Program-made: the position numbers and the translations under genes
In this document: positions 13,001 through 24,270 of the stretch, one piece after another
Layout of the letters: each line of letters starts with the position of its first letter
How positions within the stretch are numbered: position 1 is the stretch's first letter
The notes under the pieces: model-generated
Told to the model about the DNA's origin: nothing
What the model saw: the letters and a program-made list of their open reading frames with translations, nothing else
The model's database searches: none
NCBI GenBank assembly: GCA_022575985.1
Contig: JAKSXM010000125.1
Location: 124,001-188,000, forward strand
Origin: Anagrus nilaparvatae
Taxonomy: Eukaryota > Arthropoda > Insecta > Hymenoptera > Mymaridae
Length of the DNA: 64,000 nt
Direction of reading: 5' to 3'

Positions 13001-13290
13001 CGGCACCTATGTTTCCTGGACATCGAGTGAATGTACATAGTAATTTTATAACGGGCCTCTTATAACACTTCTCCAAGATATAGTGACTTCCTATAAAAGA
13101 CACTACTTGGAATTTTCATTTCTCCAGCACAAATATTATATTTCGGAGTTTTTTTATTTTCATTTATTATTCATGACAGCAGAAGAAAGATAGCAAATAT
13201 ATAATTTTTTTTTTTTTTTTAATAAAAAAAAGATAAGAAAAAAAATTTTTTGTATGTATACAGCTTCTATATTATGAGATGAAGACATTT
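10027..13290. other. Long AT-rich non-coding stretch
   Basis: I see no gene. There is an (ATA)n run near 10728-10746, a CT-rich tract at 12486-12515 and long A/T runs. The open frame at 12323-12643 is low-complexity (K, I, L, F, S) and is not considered coding. If the SCAR 5' UTR exon proposed near 13.35 kb is real, this whole stretch is its intron. Confidence 0.5.
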
Positions 13291-13340
13291 CTGAATTTAC
13301 GGGCAAGTCACACTAATCAATGCTGGAATCTTACCATTGC

Positions 13341-13400
13341 GCCCGGCGCCGCTTTTTCTACTTTCAGCATATTTTTTAATATCTAAACTTTGTTATTTTT
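13341..13400 (-). promoter_or_regulatory. Possible 5' UTR exon of SCAR (donor site visible)
   Basis: On the minus strand a GC-rich segment GCGGCGCCGGGCGCAATG is followed at once by GTAAGATT, a near-perfect splice donor. It stands out in AT-rich surroundings, and SCAR needs an upstream non-coding exon because an acceptor precedes its first coding exon. It would put the SCAR start within about 0.7 kb of LSm3, giving a divergent promoter pair and an intron of about 9.6 kb. The upstream end of the exon is not determined. Confidence 0.35.
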
Positions 13401-13649
13401 ATTAAATTGGCACAATGACACCCACTTTTATATTATTTAAAATCAAATTATTTTATTCTATATATCCAAATATGAGTATAGCGGATTTTTCCTTTGTTTT
13501 AATTAAAATATAAACTTTGCAACTTTTTTGCACTTTAATTTATATATTTCTTTATTTACACTAAAAACACATTCACTCAATAATAAAAACACTTATATCT
13601 AACACTTTAATTATATTTTTTTATATTAATAACAAATAGATTATAAAAC

Positions 13650-14010
13650 GTGTAAGTATAAAATGTGACTCTCCTCTAGGTAATACCCGTGAAGAGTTTA
13701 ATACAGAAAATGGCGAGAGAGCTATCTCTTCGGAGGCATGCACTACGTAGTAAGATAGTGATAGCATAGACGCAACTATACTTTAAAGTAATTCTGCGAT
13801 GACAGCGCCTAGATTTGCTCGATTGGAGTAAAGAAAGAACTAAATCACATGTACTTTAATAATACAAAAACCTCTGTGTACATTTTTATTTATGTGGTAG
13901 TTTTGTTATCAACAACATCATCAGCGTGTTTATTAACATAAACAAAAAACCCAAAGGGAATGTTTTAAGTATTTTTAGTTTTTAAAATTAGATTATTTTT
14001 TTTTGTTTTA
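13650..14010. promoter_or_regulatory. Presumed LSm3 promoter region
   Basis: This segment directly upstream of the LSm3 start has higher GC than its surroundings, especially 13690-13830 (GCGAGAGAGC, TACGTAGTAAG, GACAGCGCC). That is common for insect housekeeping promoters without a TATA box. No specific start site can be fixed. Confidence 0.35.
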
Positions 14011-14014
14011 AACA

Positions 14015-14538
14015 ATGGCAGATGATGCTGAACAAGTAATAAAAATACTTTACCTGTTTATTAATTAATAAAGTTTTGAATATTAGTAAATCTAACCTTA
14101 AATATCAAAATTTTAGGTGCCGGCAATTAATGTCAAAGAACCATTAGATTTGATAAGATTAAGTCTTGATGAAAGGATATACGTGAAAATGAGAAATGAA
14201 AGGGAATTAAGAGGAAGATTACATGTAAGTTTTTAAGAATTTTATTTTTATACAAAACTTTAGAAAAATAAATTTGTCTTAATCTAGTTTTTCTGATTAT
14301 TACAAGTTTCTATAGTTAATTTCTACAAATTATTCAAAATAACATATATTTGCAGGCTTATGACCAGCATTTAAATATGGTTCTTGGTGAAGTTGAGGAA
14401 ACCGTAACAACGGTTGAAATTGATGAAGAAACTTACGAAGAAGTATATCGTACCACAAAAAGGAATATTCCAATGCTCTTTGTAAGAGGAGATGGTGTGA
14501 TACTTGTTTCTCCGCCAAGTATGAGAGCAACGATCTAA
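14015..14538 (+). CDS. LSm3: U6 snRNA-associated Sm-like protein LSm3
   Basis: Three exons: 14015-14035, 14117-14224 and 14356-14538, all with GT-AG junctions and in phase, give 103 residues. This matches the family's usual length of about 100. The protein has the canonical Sm fold motifs: Sm1 spans [19 protein letters not shown] to [11 protein letters not shown] and Sm2 contains [16 protein letters not shown]. LSm3 is a ring subunit of the LSm1-7 complex (cytoplasmic decapping and decay) and the LSm2-8 complex (nuclear U6 snRNA 3' end binding). The start has a good context (AACAATGG), and exon 1 codes only seven residues, ending in CAA before GTAATA. It is convergent with the SPEF1-like gene, the stops being 179 bp apart. 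Nothing abnormal is visible. Confidence 0.97.
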
Positions 14539-14717
14539 AGCTTTTATTAATTTAAAATAATTTTGTAAAATAAGGACAGTTTTTATATTTTTTATAATTT
14601 ATATAAAAAATCTTGATCATAAAGTAAATATTTATACAAAAATAGTGTGAAATTATGTTGACAATCATTTTAAAATTTTCTTTTTATTATAAGATACAAT
14701 TATTTATTAAAATTTAT

Positions 14718-15449
14718 TCAAAAACTAAGATGATTTTTTTCGATCAAAGCCGTTAAGTTTAAAATTCTTTCATCTTTAAACGTTATCATATTTTCTAAGT
14801 GCTCTACTTTTTTAGAAAGGCTGTTAATTATTTCAATTTTTTCATCCAATTCTTTTTTTAATTTTGTAAAATTTTTGTGAGATATTTGATTTGACTCTTC
14901 AGAAGCAGTTTCTACATGTTTAAATAAATGGTAAGTTACATTATTTTTAATCGCAAATCAAGATAAGATAAATTAACAAACCATTGCTAAATTTATCTTG
15001 ATTTTTTATGAATGATTTTTTGTTCTCAATAGAATCATTAAGAATTCTTTTCCGAACATCATACAATAATTTTTCAATTACACCTTGCTTTGATTGGGCA
15101 ATTTGATAAATTAAATCTTTACTGATTTTTATATTAATTTTTTCTAATACTTTTTTGTTTAAAGTACTCCAGTTGTCTATTTTTTTGGCAATACTACTAC
15201 AAGGTAAATAATGCAAGATGTTAACCAATTTTGGATAGTACTTGAATAGTAACTCTGCCATTAACACTGAAAATTAAACAGGCATTTTTTAAAAATTAAA
15301 AATTAATTTTATTAAAAAGGATTTTATTTACCTCCATCTGAAAAATCTCTAGCTATATTTTTCTTGGGCCTAGAGAAGCTGATTTCATCTAACCATGTAT
15401 AGATTTCTTTTTTTTCATATTCATCTTCAATTTCTAAAAATGTATTCAT
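14718..15449 (-). CDS. SPEF1/CLAMP-like calponin-homology protein
   Basis: Three exons on the minus strand: 15449-15332, 15266-14982 and 14911-14718, total 597 nt, 198 residues, all phases consistent. The N-terminus is a SPEF1-type calponin-homology domain: YTWLDEISFSRPKKNIARDF with SDG directly after, LMAELLFKYYPKLV, the LPCSS...NW..LN.KVL block and a final QGVIEKLLYDVRKRI (about residues 14-118). The C-terminus, about 140-195, is a charged heptad-like segment (KLKKELDEKIEIINSLSKKV) predicted to form a coiled coil. SPEF1 proteins bind and bundle microtubules and support the ciliary central pair, so expression in testis and ciliated sensory neurons is expected. At 198 residues it is shorter than typical vertebrate SPEF1 (about 230), mainly in the linker. 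Confidence 0.9.
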
Positions 15450-16445
15450 CCTTAAATAAAATAATTTAAAATTTTTTACTTAAAATTTATGCTCATAATC
15501 ATAATCTATTTATATTTTATAAAAATTGATTGATATCAAATTATAGAAAAGAAAATTTTTTATTTGGAAAATGAATTGCAGATTAAAATATAATGTTAAG
15601 AGTTGGTTAAAACTTGTATATACAAAATTTTAAATAATCTTTTTTTATGTGAGAACTAAAAAAATCCTATTATTAATTTTAAATACAGTAACCTCAAAAT
15701 AACAGAAATTAACAAAAAAAAAAGATATTTAAAATCTAAACATTTGCCTGAATATTCACAAGAAAAATTTTTAATTGCTTATGAAATTTCATATAGGCTA
15801 TCTTGGAAACTATAATAATTAACCCCAGAAATTCACTTTATTTTTAAAGGATCATTTATCTTTTTACGATTGCGAATTCTTTGGAAAAAATTTTCCGTTT
15901 TCAAAATTACGCTTAGCCTTCTCTTAGTCGCTTTTTTAGCCTCCTCTATAGAGATCGTTAGATCTTTTATATTTGAGGAGTTCCACCCTAACTTGGCTTA
16001 AATTTAACTAAAAAGGGTTGCGGCCCCAAAAAATCTGTGGGATATGCTATAATTTGAAAATCTAGATCAAAAAATGATATTTTTAAATTACTATTATTTC
16101 AAATTTTTGAATATCCCGCCAAGTCACGTAAGCAAAAGAAAATTTGACCCGGAATTCGAATTTCTCGGAAAATTTTAAATAGGCATATAACTTTTGTCAA
16201 GCTCTAAAGAATTTGTGAAAAATAGTGAAATTTTAAAGTTAATTCATATTAATTGGTATTTATCGAAATAATCCAAAGTTGCCTATATTGTGTTCAATTG
16301 GGCAACTTCTGTTAAAAAGTGGTAATTGTTTTTCCCTAATCGAATGAAGTGAATTATATTTGTCGAATGAATTTGTATATCAATTAATGATAATGTTAAT
16401 GAATTTATTAAATATACAAGATGTTCGTGAAAATAAATTTGTATA
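15450..16445. other. Intergenic spacer between SPEF1-like and THAP genes
   Basis: This is about 1 kb without a convincing gene. It should hold the SPEF1-like promoter at its left end (that gene starts at 15449 and runs left) and the 3' UTR of the THAP gene at its right end. A minus-strand AATAAA-type signal could lie near 16380-16440. No repeat was recognised. Confidence 0.45.
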
Positions 16446-17839
16446 TTAAAAAATATTAACCTGTGTACTTTCTAAGACATCTTTGGACAGGAAACCTTTA
16501 TTATTTAAGAGCTCCAAACACGCTTCTAATTTTCCTACCTTGATTACCAATCTTGAATGTTTATCCTTTAAATTTCTAAAATTTTTATTAAATTGCTTTA
16601 ATTTTTTAACAAAAATTTGATACAACTCTGGTGTTTTAAAATCTTCTTCGCGAAAATCACCCAAGTATCTTATAGAGCGAGTTTTTTTGAATGGACTAGC
16701 AGTTTCAGCTGCATCTAATTTTCTTTTTATTTAAAAAAAAGTATGTTATAAAATGAATGAAAATTGCTATAATTTTTCTTGCAGAAAATAAAAAATAATT
16801 TCATTCATTATACCTATTTTTGTTTTCTGCAGAATCCATATTACTTATACTGTCATCATTTACTTCATTTGTAAATGATTCTTCTTCACAATCTTCAACC
16901 ATACTTATTTCTTGATTTCCCGAATTATTCTTATCTTGAAGTGAGCTTACAGTACTGTTTTCATCGCATTCAACTAATTTTCTTTTCCTACTAAAATAAA
17001 GAGAATTATACATAAAATAAAAATTGCTATAATTTTTCCTGTCATAAATGAAAATTTATTAAATTTATTATACCTAAAAGTGTCATCAGAATCGATATTA
17101 CTTATTATACTGTCGTTATTTGCTTCATCTGTAAATGACTCTTCTTCACGTTCTTCAACCTTAATAATTTCTTGATTACTCAAATTTTGTTCATCTAAAA
17201 CCGAATTTTCATTTATAACTGTTTCTTGAATTTTTATTATATTTTTACAGGCAGTTGGTTGAAAATTAATTACTTTTTTTTGTGGATCTTTGCATTCATT
17301 TTGTAAATTTGCGTTGGTACTAAAACATATGTAAGCACAAATCATAATTTAAAAACTGTATAAAATGCGGGACAAAATATATTTATATGATTTTATGTAA
17401 AAATTTACTGATCAATATGTTGATTTCTGTATTTTTCCTTTCGTGGTATCGAACCGGGCTTGAGGTGCTTTGTAATTTTTTGGTACTCAATTTTCCCTTC
17501 CGCAGAGAGGAACCCTTTTTTAAGTCTGTCTATTCTATAATAAATGACGTCATCTTCGAAATGATCGCAGCATACTTTGGTATCATTCGTAACATTTTTC
17601 CCAATGACTGAAACCCATTGTTTTCTTATTTCTTCTGATTTCGGTACCCTAATGAATTTTTATTTTGATAGTATAAATGCAATATATGAATATTTTTTTA
17701 AATACACTTTGTGTTTTAAATTTTATTTTTAAATTATTCTCACTTATAAAAATAAATAAATAATAATGAATACTTACTTGTGCAAACTAACGTCATTGTA
17801 AACCCCGTAAGGCACTTTACAAATAATACAAGATCCCAT
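16446..17839 (-). CDS. THAP-domain (C2CH zinc finger) protein
   Basis: Five exons on the minus strand: 17839-17778, 17648-17409, 17319-17074, 16990-16814 and 16722-16446, total 1002 nt, 333 residues, with consistent phases. The N-terminal THAP domain (about residues 1-90) shows MGSCIICKVPYG (the C-x2-C pair), a conserved tryptophan in RKQWVSVIG, the C-x2-H pair in CCDHFEDD, and LKPGSIPR in place of the usual AVP box. THAP domains bind DNA in a zinc-dependent way, and several derive from P-element transposase. The middle is acidic, and exons 3 and 4 encode two copies of one module (NQEI..VE..EEESFT.E). The C-terminal exon is helical and coiled-coil-like (VKKLKQFNKNFRNLKDKHSR). The last exon may end at VNIF-stop, or splice at CAG/GTTAAT to an unseen exon. 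Function unknown; probably a nuclear DNA-binding protein. Confidence 0.85.
16735..17090 (-). repeat. Internal exon-plus-intron duplication in the THAP gene
   Basis: Exon 3 (17319-17074) and exon 4 (16990-16814) encode similar acidic modules, and the introns that follow each of them share AAATTGCTATAATTTTTC and a similar TTATTATACCT or TTCATTATACCT donor region. This indicates a tandem duplication of about 250-300 bp that included exon and intron sequence. The module phase (2-2) allows copies to be added or lost without breaking the frame. Confidence 0.75.
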
Positions 17840-18019
17840 TTAAATTAAATAAAAAAATATTTAATAATTAAATAAATTAAAAGTTGTAAGTTTAAAATAA
17901 AAAAGTTTGTTTTTTTTTATATTTGCACGATACAAATAAAGTTACAACGTGGCTACAACAATGCTACAACATGGTTACTACCATAGTTACAACGGAAACC
18001 GGTTTTAAATGTATATATA

Positions 18020-18243
18020 TGTTAACCGTTAAAGTCCGCTCTTCCGACAATATTTATTCAGGCTTAGGCTAACCTAAAGTATCTTCAATACCACCAATGT
18101 TTTTTATTTTCCCCCATTTTTTATTTTATCTTGTTATTAATTTTAAATTGCTATTAAAAACTAATTTTAACGGGTTCAGTTAAAGCTATTTTTAACCAGA
18201 GAAAGGTAACTTTATCGGGAGAGCGGGCTTTAACGGTAACATT
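18020..18243. mobile_element. Short MITE, about 225 bp
   Basis: The termini are inverted copies: left GTTAACCGTTAAAGTCCGCT continuing CTTCCGA, and right, read inward on the minus strand, GTTACCGTTAAAGCCCGCTC continuing TCCCGA. That is about 26 bp with few mismatches. The interior has no coding capacity. It lies just upstream of the THAP gene start (17839) and so could influence its promoter. Confidence 0.7.
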
Positions 18244-19555
18244 TATATACTCAGGTATTTAAGAAAATCTCATAAAAAATAAACGTTACTGCGCAAGAGC
18301 ACTTTCTTTCTTTCTTTTTTAGTCAATTTTTAATATACAAGAGGGGAAGCCCCCTGCACGCTAAAGCGCGCCAACCCCTCAATCATAACTGTCTCAATTC
18401 AATAATAAAAACAGTTATACAGTAAGATGTAGATTGCAAATAATGAACTTTTCCCATAATTTTAATAAACCATTATTTTTATTTTCAAAATTTATCTAAA
18501 AAAAAAAATATTTAGTATTGCATCTGAATGCAAATATTGAATACTGTCCTTCATCATCATTTTACTGCACCTTGGGCCAGAACTTTTTTCATCCTTCAAA
18601 GTAAATTTTTTTTGTTCTGGTCGGTGAAATCAAGAACGAAATTTTATGATAAGATAACGAAATGAGTTTTCATATATTATTTGTCGCATCTACAGATGTG
18701 ATGTTTATATTAGTTTTTAAACATTTTTTATTAAAATTTATAATTATTTTTACAGTTTATAATAAATTCTAAATACTTTTTAGCTGTTTTGTGAAAAAAA
18801 AAAAACGCTGCCAAGTAATTGGCACTATGGTTCCTCATTAACAATAGCAAAAAATGGTCTATTTTACCTAGTAAAAACGATAATTCTAGATATAAGTACT
18901 TTCATAGGAAAAAATTAGGTACTTTGTCCAAAAAGAAAAAAAATACTGCTGTTTTTTTTATTTATTTATTCAAAAAAATTTTAGAAAAAAATTTTCAAAA
19001 AATTAAGTATCCGATTCGAGATATCTAGTAAAAACCATATTTTCAGATATTAAAACTCTTATAGAAATAAATTAGGTATTACGTTCAAAAAGAAAAAAAT
19101 TGTATGTAAAAAATTTTAAAGAAAAAAAATTTTTTAAAAATTGAGTATCAGACTCATGATATAAAGTAAAAACCATACTTTCAGTTATTAGTACTTTTTT
19201 AGAAATAAATTAGGTACTACGTTCAAAAAGAAAAAAATATTGCTGTTATTTTTATTTTTTTTATGTAAAACATAAAAATATACCAAAATATAACAAAATT
19301 TTTCAAAAAATTAATTTTCAGATCCAAAATATTGTCTATAAAGGATATTTATAAAACTAGTACTACCACAGAAAAAAATGAGGTACTACTTTTAAAAAGG
19401 AAAAAAATATTGCTGTTGTTTTTATTTTAACATGGAACATGTTCATTGGATGGGGTATTTGAAAAAGTCCGGCTCGGCAGGGGGGGGTGGGGGTGAAAAA
19501 GTGACGTTTTTTAGGGGGGGGGGGCGAAATGGACTTAGAATATTTTCGATTCAGG

Positions 19556-20031
19556 GACTTTTGGTGCAGAAGAACCTAGGGACAATTGTTGCAGAAGTCC
19601 CTAAAGATCTTTGGTGCAGAAGTACCTAGGGAGCATTGGTGCAGAAGTACCTAGGGACCTATGGTGCAGAAGTCCCTAAAGGGCCGATTTCATGCAGTGT
19701 ATTTTTACTAGATTCTAGGGGCACTAGAGTAGAAATAATTAATTACGACTCAAAATTTATTAAAATTCTGCTCGAGCAGGATCCAAAAAACTGACTACAA
19801 GCAAAATTTTAATTAATTTTTAGTGATAATTACTAGAGTTCAATTGGAGTCAACTCTAGTGACCCTAGAATCTAGTAAAAATATGCTCCATGAAATCGCA
19901 CCTTAAAGACCTTTGGTGCAGAAGTGCCTAGGGACTATTGGTGCAGAAGTCCCTAAAGACCTTTGGTGCAGAAGTACCTAGGAACCTTTGGTGCAGAAGT
20001 ACCTAGGGACCATTGGTGCAGAATTTTTAAG
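19556..20031. repeat. Minisatellite, about 26-bp unit, split by a MITE
   Basis: The unit is TTTGGTGCAGAAGTACCTAG plus GGACC. It repeats in two blocks, 19556-19681 and 19904-20031, interrupted by the 222-bp element at 19682-19903. Units alternate between CCTAGGGA and CCCTAAAGA endings, suggesting a two-unit register. Confidence 0.85.
19682..19903. mobile_element. 222-bp MITE inside the minisatellite
   Basis: The ends are inverted copies of about 45 bp. The left one reads GGCCGATTTCATG, then TTTTTACTAGATTCTAGG. The right one, read inward, is AGGTGCGATTTCATG, then the same TTTTTACTAGATTCTAGG. TAAAG occurs directly on both sides (19677-19681 and 19904-19908) and may be a 5-bp target duplication, although it could also be chance periodicity of the host minisatellite. 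Confidence 0.75.
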
Positions 20032-20499
20032 AATTTATTGTAAAAATTAATAAAAAATAAATTCATATTATTTAAAAAACTATAATAATTTGAAAATTTA
20101 ATTAATTTTGTTCACTTTGATGTCTAAGCAGCATGATTTCTATAATAAAAATCTAAATATAAATATTTGCATATAAATATTTATATTATGAACACAATAA
20201 ATACTTTATTATCAATGTTATAAGTGAACATGTTCCATGCTCGTTGGTTGTGTAGTTACACAAATCGGTTATAAATTTTTTTATGCAAAAAGTTTTGAGA
20301 AAAAAAATCCAAAAAATTAACTATCCGATTCGAGATATCGAGTAAAAACCATACTTTAACATATTTGTACTTTCATAGGAAAAAATTAGGTATACTACGT
20401 CCAGTTTCGTAATATTTATCTAATTATTTATTTTTTAATTTATGACAAGTACACTTTAAAAATAATTATATAAATAATAAAATTTTTTTAAACTATAAC

Positions 20500-21345
20500 A
20501 GAACATTAAATCTGTAGATGCGACATATAATCATAGAGATATCTCTATGCATATAATATATATGAAAACTCATTCGAGAATTTATTGTCATCCTAAAAGA
20601 AAAATTTATTTCCAAAGATGAAAAAGGTTCTGGCATGAGGTGCGTAGCGCCAAGGGACAATAATCCGTATTTGCATTCAGATGCTATTTTAAATATTTTT
20701 ATCTTGCGATAAATTTTTAAATTAAAAATAATAATGGTTTATTACTATTATGTGATCTGAGGAAGTTGGCGCGCTTTAGCGCGCAGGGAGCTTATACTAT
20801 AGTACTATTAAAAAATTTATAAAAATAAATTTATTATTGTTGGAAAAAATCGTTTTTTCTGTACCCGAAAGTGCGTATTTTTCGAGAGTACGTATTTTCC
20901 CGCAAAGACGTGTTTTCTCGCCACAGTCACAGAAAAATGTTATACGATCCTTGTCCATAAATAAGGAATGACCCAAAACACAGTTTACCATTCTTTACTT
21001 TTCTGGACTCGAGCCGTAAATATACTATATACGACCCTTCTTTACGAGCCGTAAATATACTATATACGACCCTTCTTTATTTTTCTGGCCTAGGACCGTA
21101 ATATACTATTATATTAGTATTCAGGTTATAAAGATCGACGGTAGAAACTGTTTATTCGTAAGTAGAAATAGGTCGAGTATGGTCAGACAAATACGTAGCG
21201 CTTTATAAAAACGAATTATGAAAGAGTTTGCATTCTTATCACAAGTCAAAGCAATATAAAATTTATCGCTCAATTTAAAAATAATGAAAATTTTTTTCAT
21301 GAAATTTTAAAATAATTTAGTAACACGGAACAGATCATTTTTATT
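20500..21345. repeat. Dispersed repeat, copy 1
   Basis: This shares two blocks in the same order and orientation with 35615-36180: the arm sequence (20500-20795) and a block starting TTCAGGTTATAAAG (about 21120-21345; matches 35948 onward, including GGTCGAGTATGGTCAGACAA). Relative to the second copy it has about 250 extra bp (about 20858-21108) that contain a perfect 35-bp tandem duplication (21010-21044 and 21045-21079). No coding function is seen. Confidence 0.75.
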
Positions 21346-22379
21346 TTTTTATGCCATATACCTTATGACTCGCTTTATGAGGTAAAAAATAAAAAAAAAA
21401 AAATAAAAAAAATTAGGTTTCACATTCAATAAATCAAGTAAAACTGGTATTTCTAATACTACTTCAATAGAAAAATTTTTGATACTACGTCCGAAAAAAA
21501 AGTTTGGTATTTTTTGTAATTTTTAGTTGCAAAAACGTTGAGAAAAAAATTTCTAGAAATTAAGTATCAGATCCGAAAAATGAAGTAAAAACGATGTTTT
21601 TAAAATTAATACCTTCATGGAAAAAAATTAAGTGCAGCATGGAAAATGAACGAAAATTAGATTATTTTTTTATTTTTTAATGGAAAAAATTTTTGGAGAA
21701 AAATTTTCAAACAATTAATTATCATATTTGAGATATCAAGTAAAAATGATACTTCTAGAAATAAATGAGGGATTACATATGTAATATTTGGATATCCAAA
21801 TTAAAAAAAAAAAATTATTTGGGGATTTTTTAATAATAAAATTGTTGAAAAAAAAATTAGGTCTCTATAATAGTCTATATAATACAATAATGGTTGTGAA
21901 ATATCACCGGTTACACACATGGACTTTTTTTAAAACATACAAAAAACGCCCATGTTTTTCTTTTTTTGGACGGAGTACTTAATTTTTTTCTCTGAAAGTA
22001 TTAATTTAAGAAACATCGTATTTAGTCGATTTTTCGGATCTAGTCTTCATTTTTTGAAAATTTGTTTTTCAAATTTAGTTGCATTAAAAAGTAAAAATAA
22101 ACACCAATTTTTTTTCATTTTCGAGATAATACTTAATTCTTTTGATAAATCTTCCATGGAAGTGCTAGTCTTAAAAATACTGTTTTTACTCTATTTTTTG
22201 GAGCTGATATTAACTAATTTTTTGAAATTTTTTGTATTAAAATTTTTTGCACTAAAAATTCACAAAAATTTTTTTTATTTTTGGACGAAGAGTACCAAAT
22301 TTTTTTTCTGGGCAATAGCGAAAGTACGATTTCACGGGCCACGAGCCCTTGTCATGCAAGCCCTTTATTGAAGCAGAGA

Positions 22380-24230
22380 AACTGCAGTTTAAACATAAAT
22401 TAAATTGATGACCTTAAAAAGAATTAAACTTTTTTTTTCTAACGCAACATCCTTGTTCCTAAGAAATTTTGCGGCGAAATTTTTTTAGCAAAGTATTAAC
22501 AAAAATAGTTTATTTATGAAAAAATTTTCAATCTTCTTTTTGTGAAAAAAATCCGCAAGCCACAAGCGAGATTCCGCTAGCTGTAAGTGAAATTCCGCTA
22601 ATTTCGAACATACTGCAAGTGGCATTCTCTAGTTAAATCGCAGTTTAAGGTGTTTATTTACTGGCCGTCATAAAATTTGGTCTACTTCAGGTTTTCTGAT
22701 CACAAAAATCAGGGTCGGGAGATATTTGCGAAACACCCTTAAAATTACAAAAACTATTAGGAATTTGGGGGATTTTTTATGAAAAATTAATATTTACACC
22801 CTTCAATTAGCTACAGAAGCCCTAAAAAGGTGTTTTTGCTACTTTTACACTTTGAGTGTCTAAATTTAGATCATATGGGTCTTTGAAATTATTATTTTGA
22901 AATTATTAAGTCCGTTTGACCCCCCCCCCCTTTCCGAATAACATTCTTGAAAAACCCCCCTGCCTATAAAAATGTTTTTTTAATGATGGATAAGTACCTA
23001 TACTGTGGTAATATTTTTTGATTTCTTACCACATTTATTATAAACATTTTTTGGTAGAAGCATCAATTCTTTAAATTTTTTCTGCAAGTTTATTTATTAA
23101 AATTATATTTTTTTCGAGAAAAAACAAATTTTCTATCTGCTCTTATGCTATTAACATTTTGCTTCCATATATATGGCACAATTTATCAAAGAATGAAAAA
23201 CCCAAATATTTGCGGAAAGTTTCAAAACAGCTTTTGATGGGCCAATTCTTTAAAATTAGCTACTTTTTATACGAGAAATGTAAAAGTTAAAAAAAATTGA
23301 ACTGCCTTAAAATAAGGTTTATATAGATATCTACCCAGTACTGGTCAATACATGAAAACATTTCTAATTAATATTTAAAGTTGTTGATACGTCCAAATAA
23401 ATTATTAAAATTAAGTGATGATATAAGCTTGTTTTTTTTTTTTTTTTAATCATGATATAATACGGGTGCTTTTCACCTCGCTTTTCACAGGAATAGTATA
23501 TACATATGTAGTGTCCCCCCCACTTATATCCAATACAAAAGCTCTTTTGCCCTTTTTTTTCTTTTAAAAAGTTAATAAATAATATTTTTTCAAAGTCCAA
23601 ATCAACTGCGCATATATTGGTGAGTTAACGAAAAAATTTTCTTGAGCCTATGTGTTTAAAATGTCAAAAACGTCCGCTGTCCTTTAGCTTAACTATAAAC
23701 TTTGAGTATTAAGATACGGCTTAAAATTTGATTTTAAATTTTTCTGTTGGGTGCATATAACGTATTTAGGTCACAAAAATTCATTTTTTTCAACAAAACA
23801 AATTTTCATACATTCCTCTTAGAGTATCGTCGTGTTCAAGTTTGTCCCTCGGTTTTAGCTATTTTTAAGCTTCCCATAATTTTACTAGTGCACAGTCCAT
23901 ATTTATTCACTTTAAAGCTCTGCCTTAATTTTTTTTATAATTAACTACTCATATATGAACGGTGGGAAACTTAAAGTTTTAAACTTAAATCAAGAGCTAT
24001 TTAAATATTATTAGTCTCAAAATGTCAATAACGTCTGTATAAATAAAAAATCCCATTAGAATAACACGTAGAATTTATTTTTACGTTTGTAACAGTACCG
24101 TTTAAAATTTTATTTTATGAACCTTGAAAAACATAAAACTACAAAAAAAAATGAAAAAAGGGTATTAAGTGATGTGCCGTAAACAATAAAAAAATATACA
24201 GTTCCAAAAATGTTCAATTCTCATGATTTG
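22380..24230. other. Repeat-derived, gene-free stretch
   Basis: No gene is seen. About 22680-22910 matches, in reverse orientation, the short-period module at 46430-46700 (shared TTTAGATCATATGGGT and ACACTTTGAGTGTCTAAA against its complement). A C-run lies at 22920-22930. The open frames here are A/T low-complexity. Confidence 0.5.
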
Positions 24231-24270
24231 TCATTGGTTGAGGAACCAGAGTGCCAATAATTTGGCAGCG

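Larger units (their letters stand above)
19434..20241. mobile_element. Nested element bounded by CATGGAACATGTTCA inverted ends
   Basis: CATGGAACATGTTCA at 19434 and TGAACATGTTCCATG ending at 20241 are exact inverted copies. Just inside the left end lies a G-rich stretch (19480-19530, with G runs). Related G-rich sequence follows similar ends at 25198 and 46325, so this is a repeat family. The interior here is a minisatellite broken by a MITE. Confidence 0.6.
18340..20795. mobile_element. Large inverted-repeat structure (arms about 400 bp)
   Basis: The left arm (about 18343-18755) and right arm (about 20395-20795) are diverged inverted copies. Shared landmarks are GCTAAAGCGCGCCAAC against GTTGGCGCGCTTTAGCGC, ATCTGAATGCAAATA against TATTTGCATTCAGATG, and TCTACAGATG against a reverse copy at about 20514. 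Between the arms sit other repeats: the TIR at 18806, the short-period repeats at 18.88-19.4 kb and a nested 0.8-kb element. A third copy of the arm, in the orientation of the right arm, is at about 35615-35880. Confidence 0.7.
18806..24270. mobile_element. Two facing TIRs of the TGCCAA family, 5.5 kb apart
   Basis: 18806-18838 reads CGCTGCCAAGTAATTGGCAC then TATGGTTCCTCA. The reverse complement of 24239-24270 reads CGCTGCCAAATTATTGGCAC then TCTGGTTCCTCA. They may be the two ends of one long element filled with nested insertions, or ends of two separate copies. No transposase is readable between them. Inside, a degenerate unit of about 150 bp recurs (landmarks: GAGATATCGAGTAAAAACC, and ACTTTCATAG followed by AAAAAATTAGGTACTACGTCC), for example at 18.88-19.40, 20.30-20.40 and, partly inverted, 21.4-22.3 kb. 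Confidence 0.55.

Noticed and set aside
14330..14530. Minus-strand open frame over LSm3 exon 3
   Set aside because: Antisense shadow of a clearly conserved coding exon.
21952..22371. 139-codon plus-strand frame
   Set aside because: F/L/K-rich translation of TGCCAA-family tandem units. Homologous units elsewhere are full of stops.
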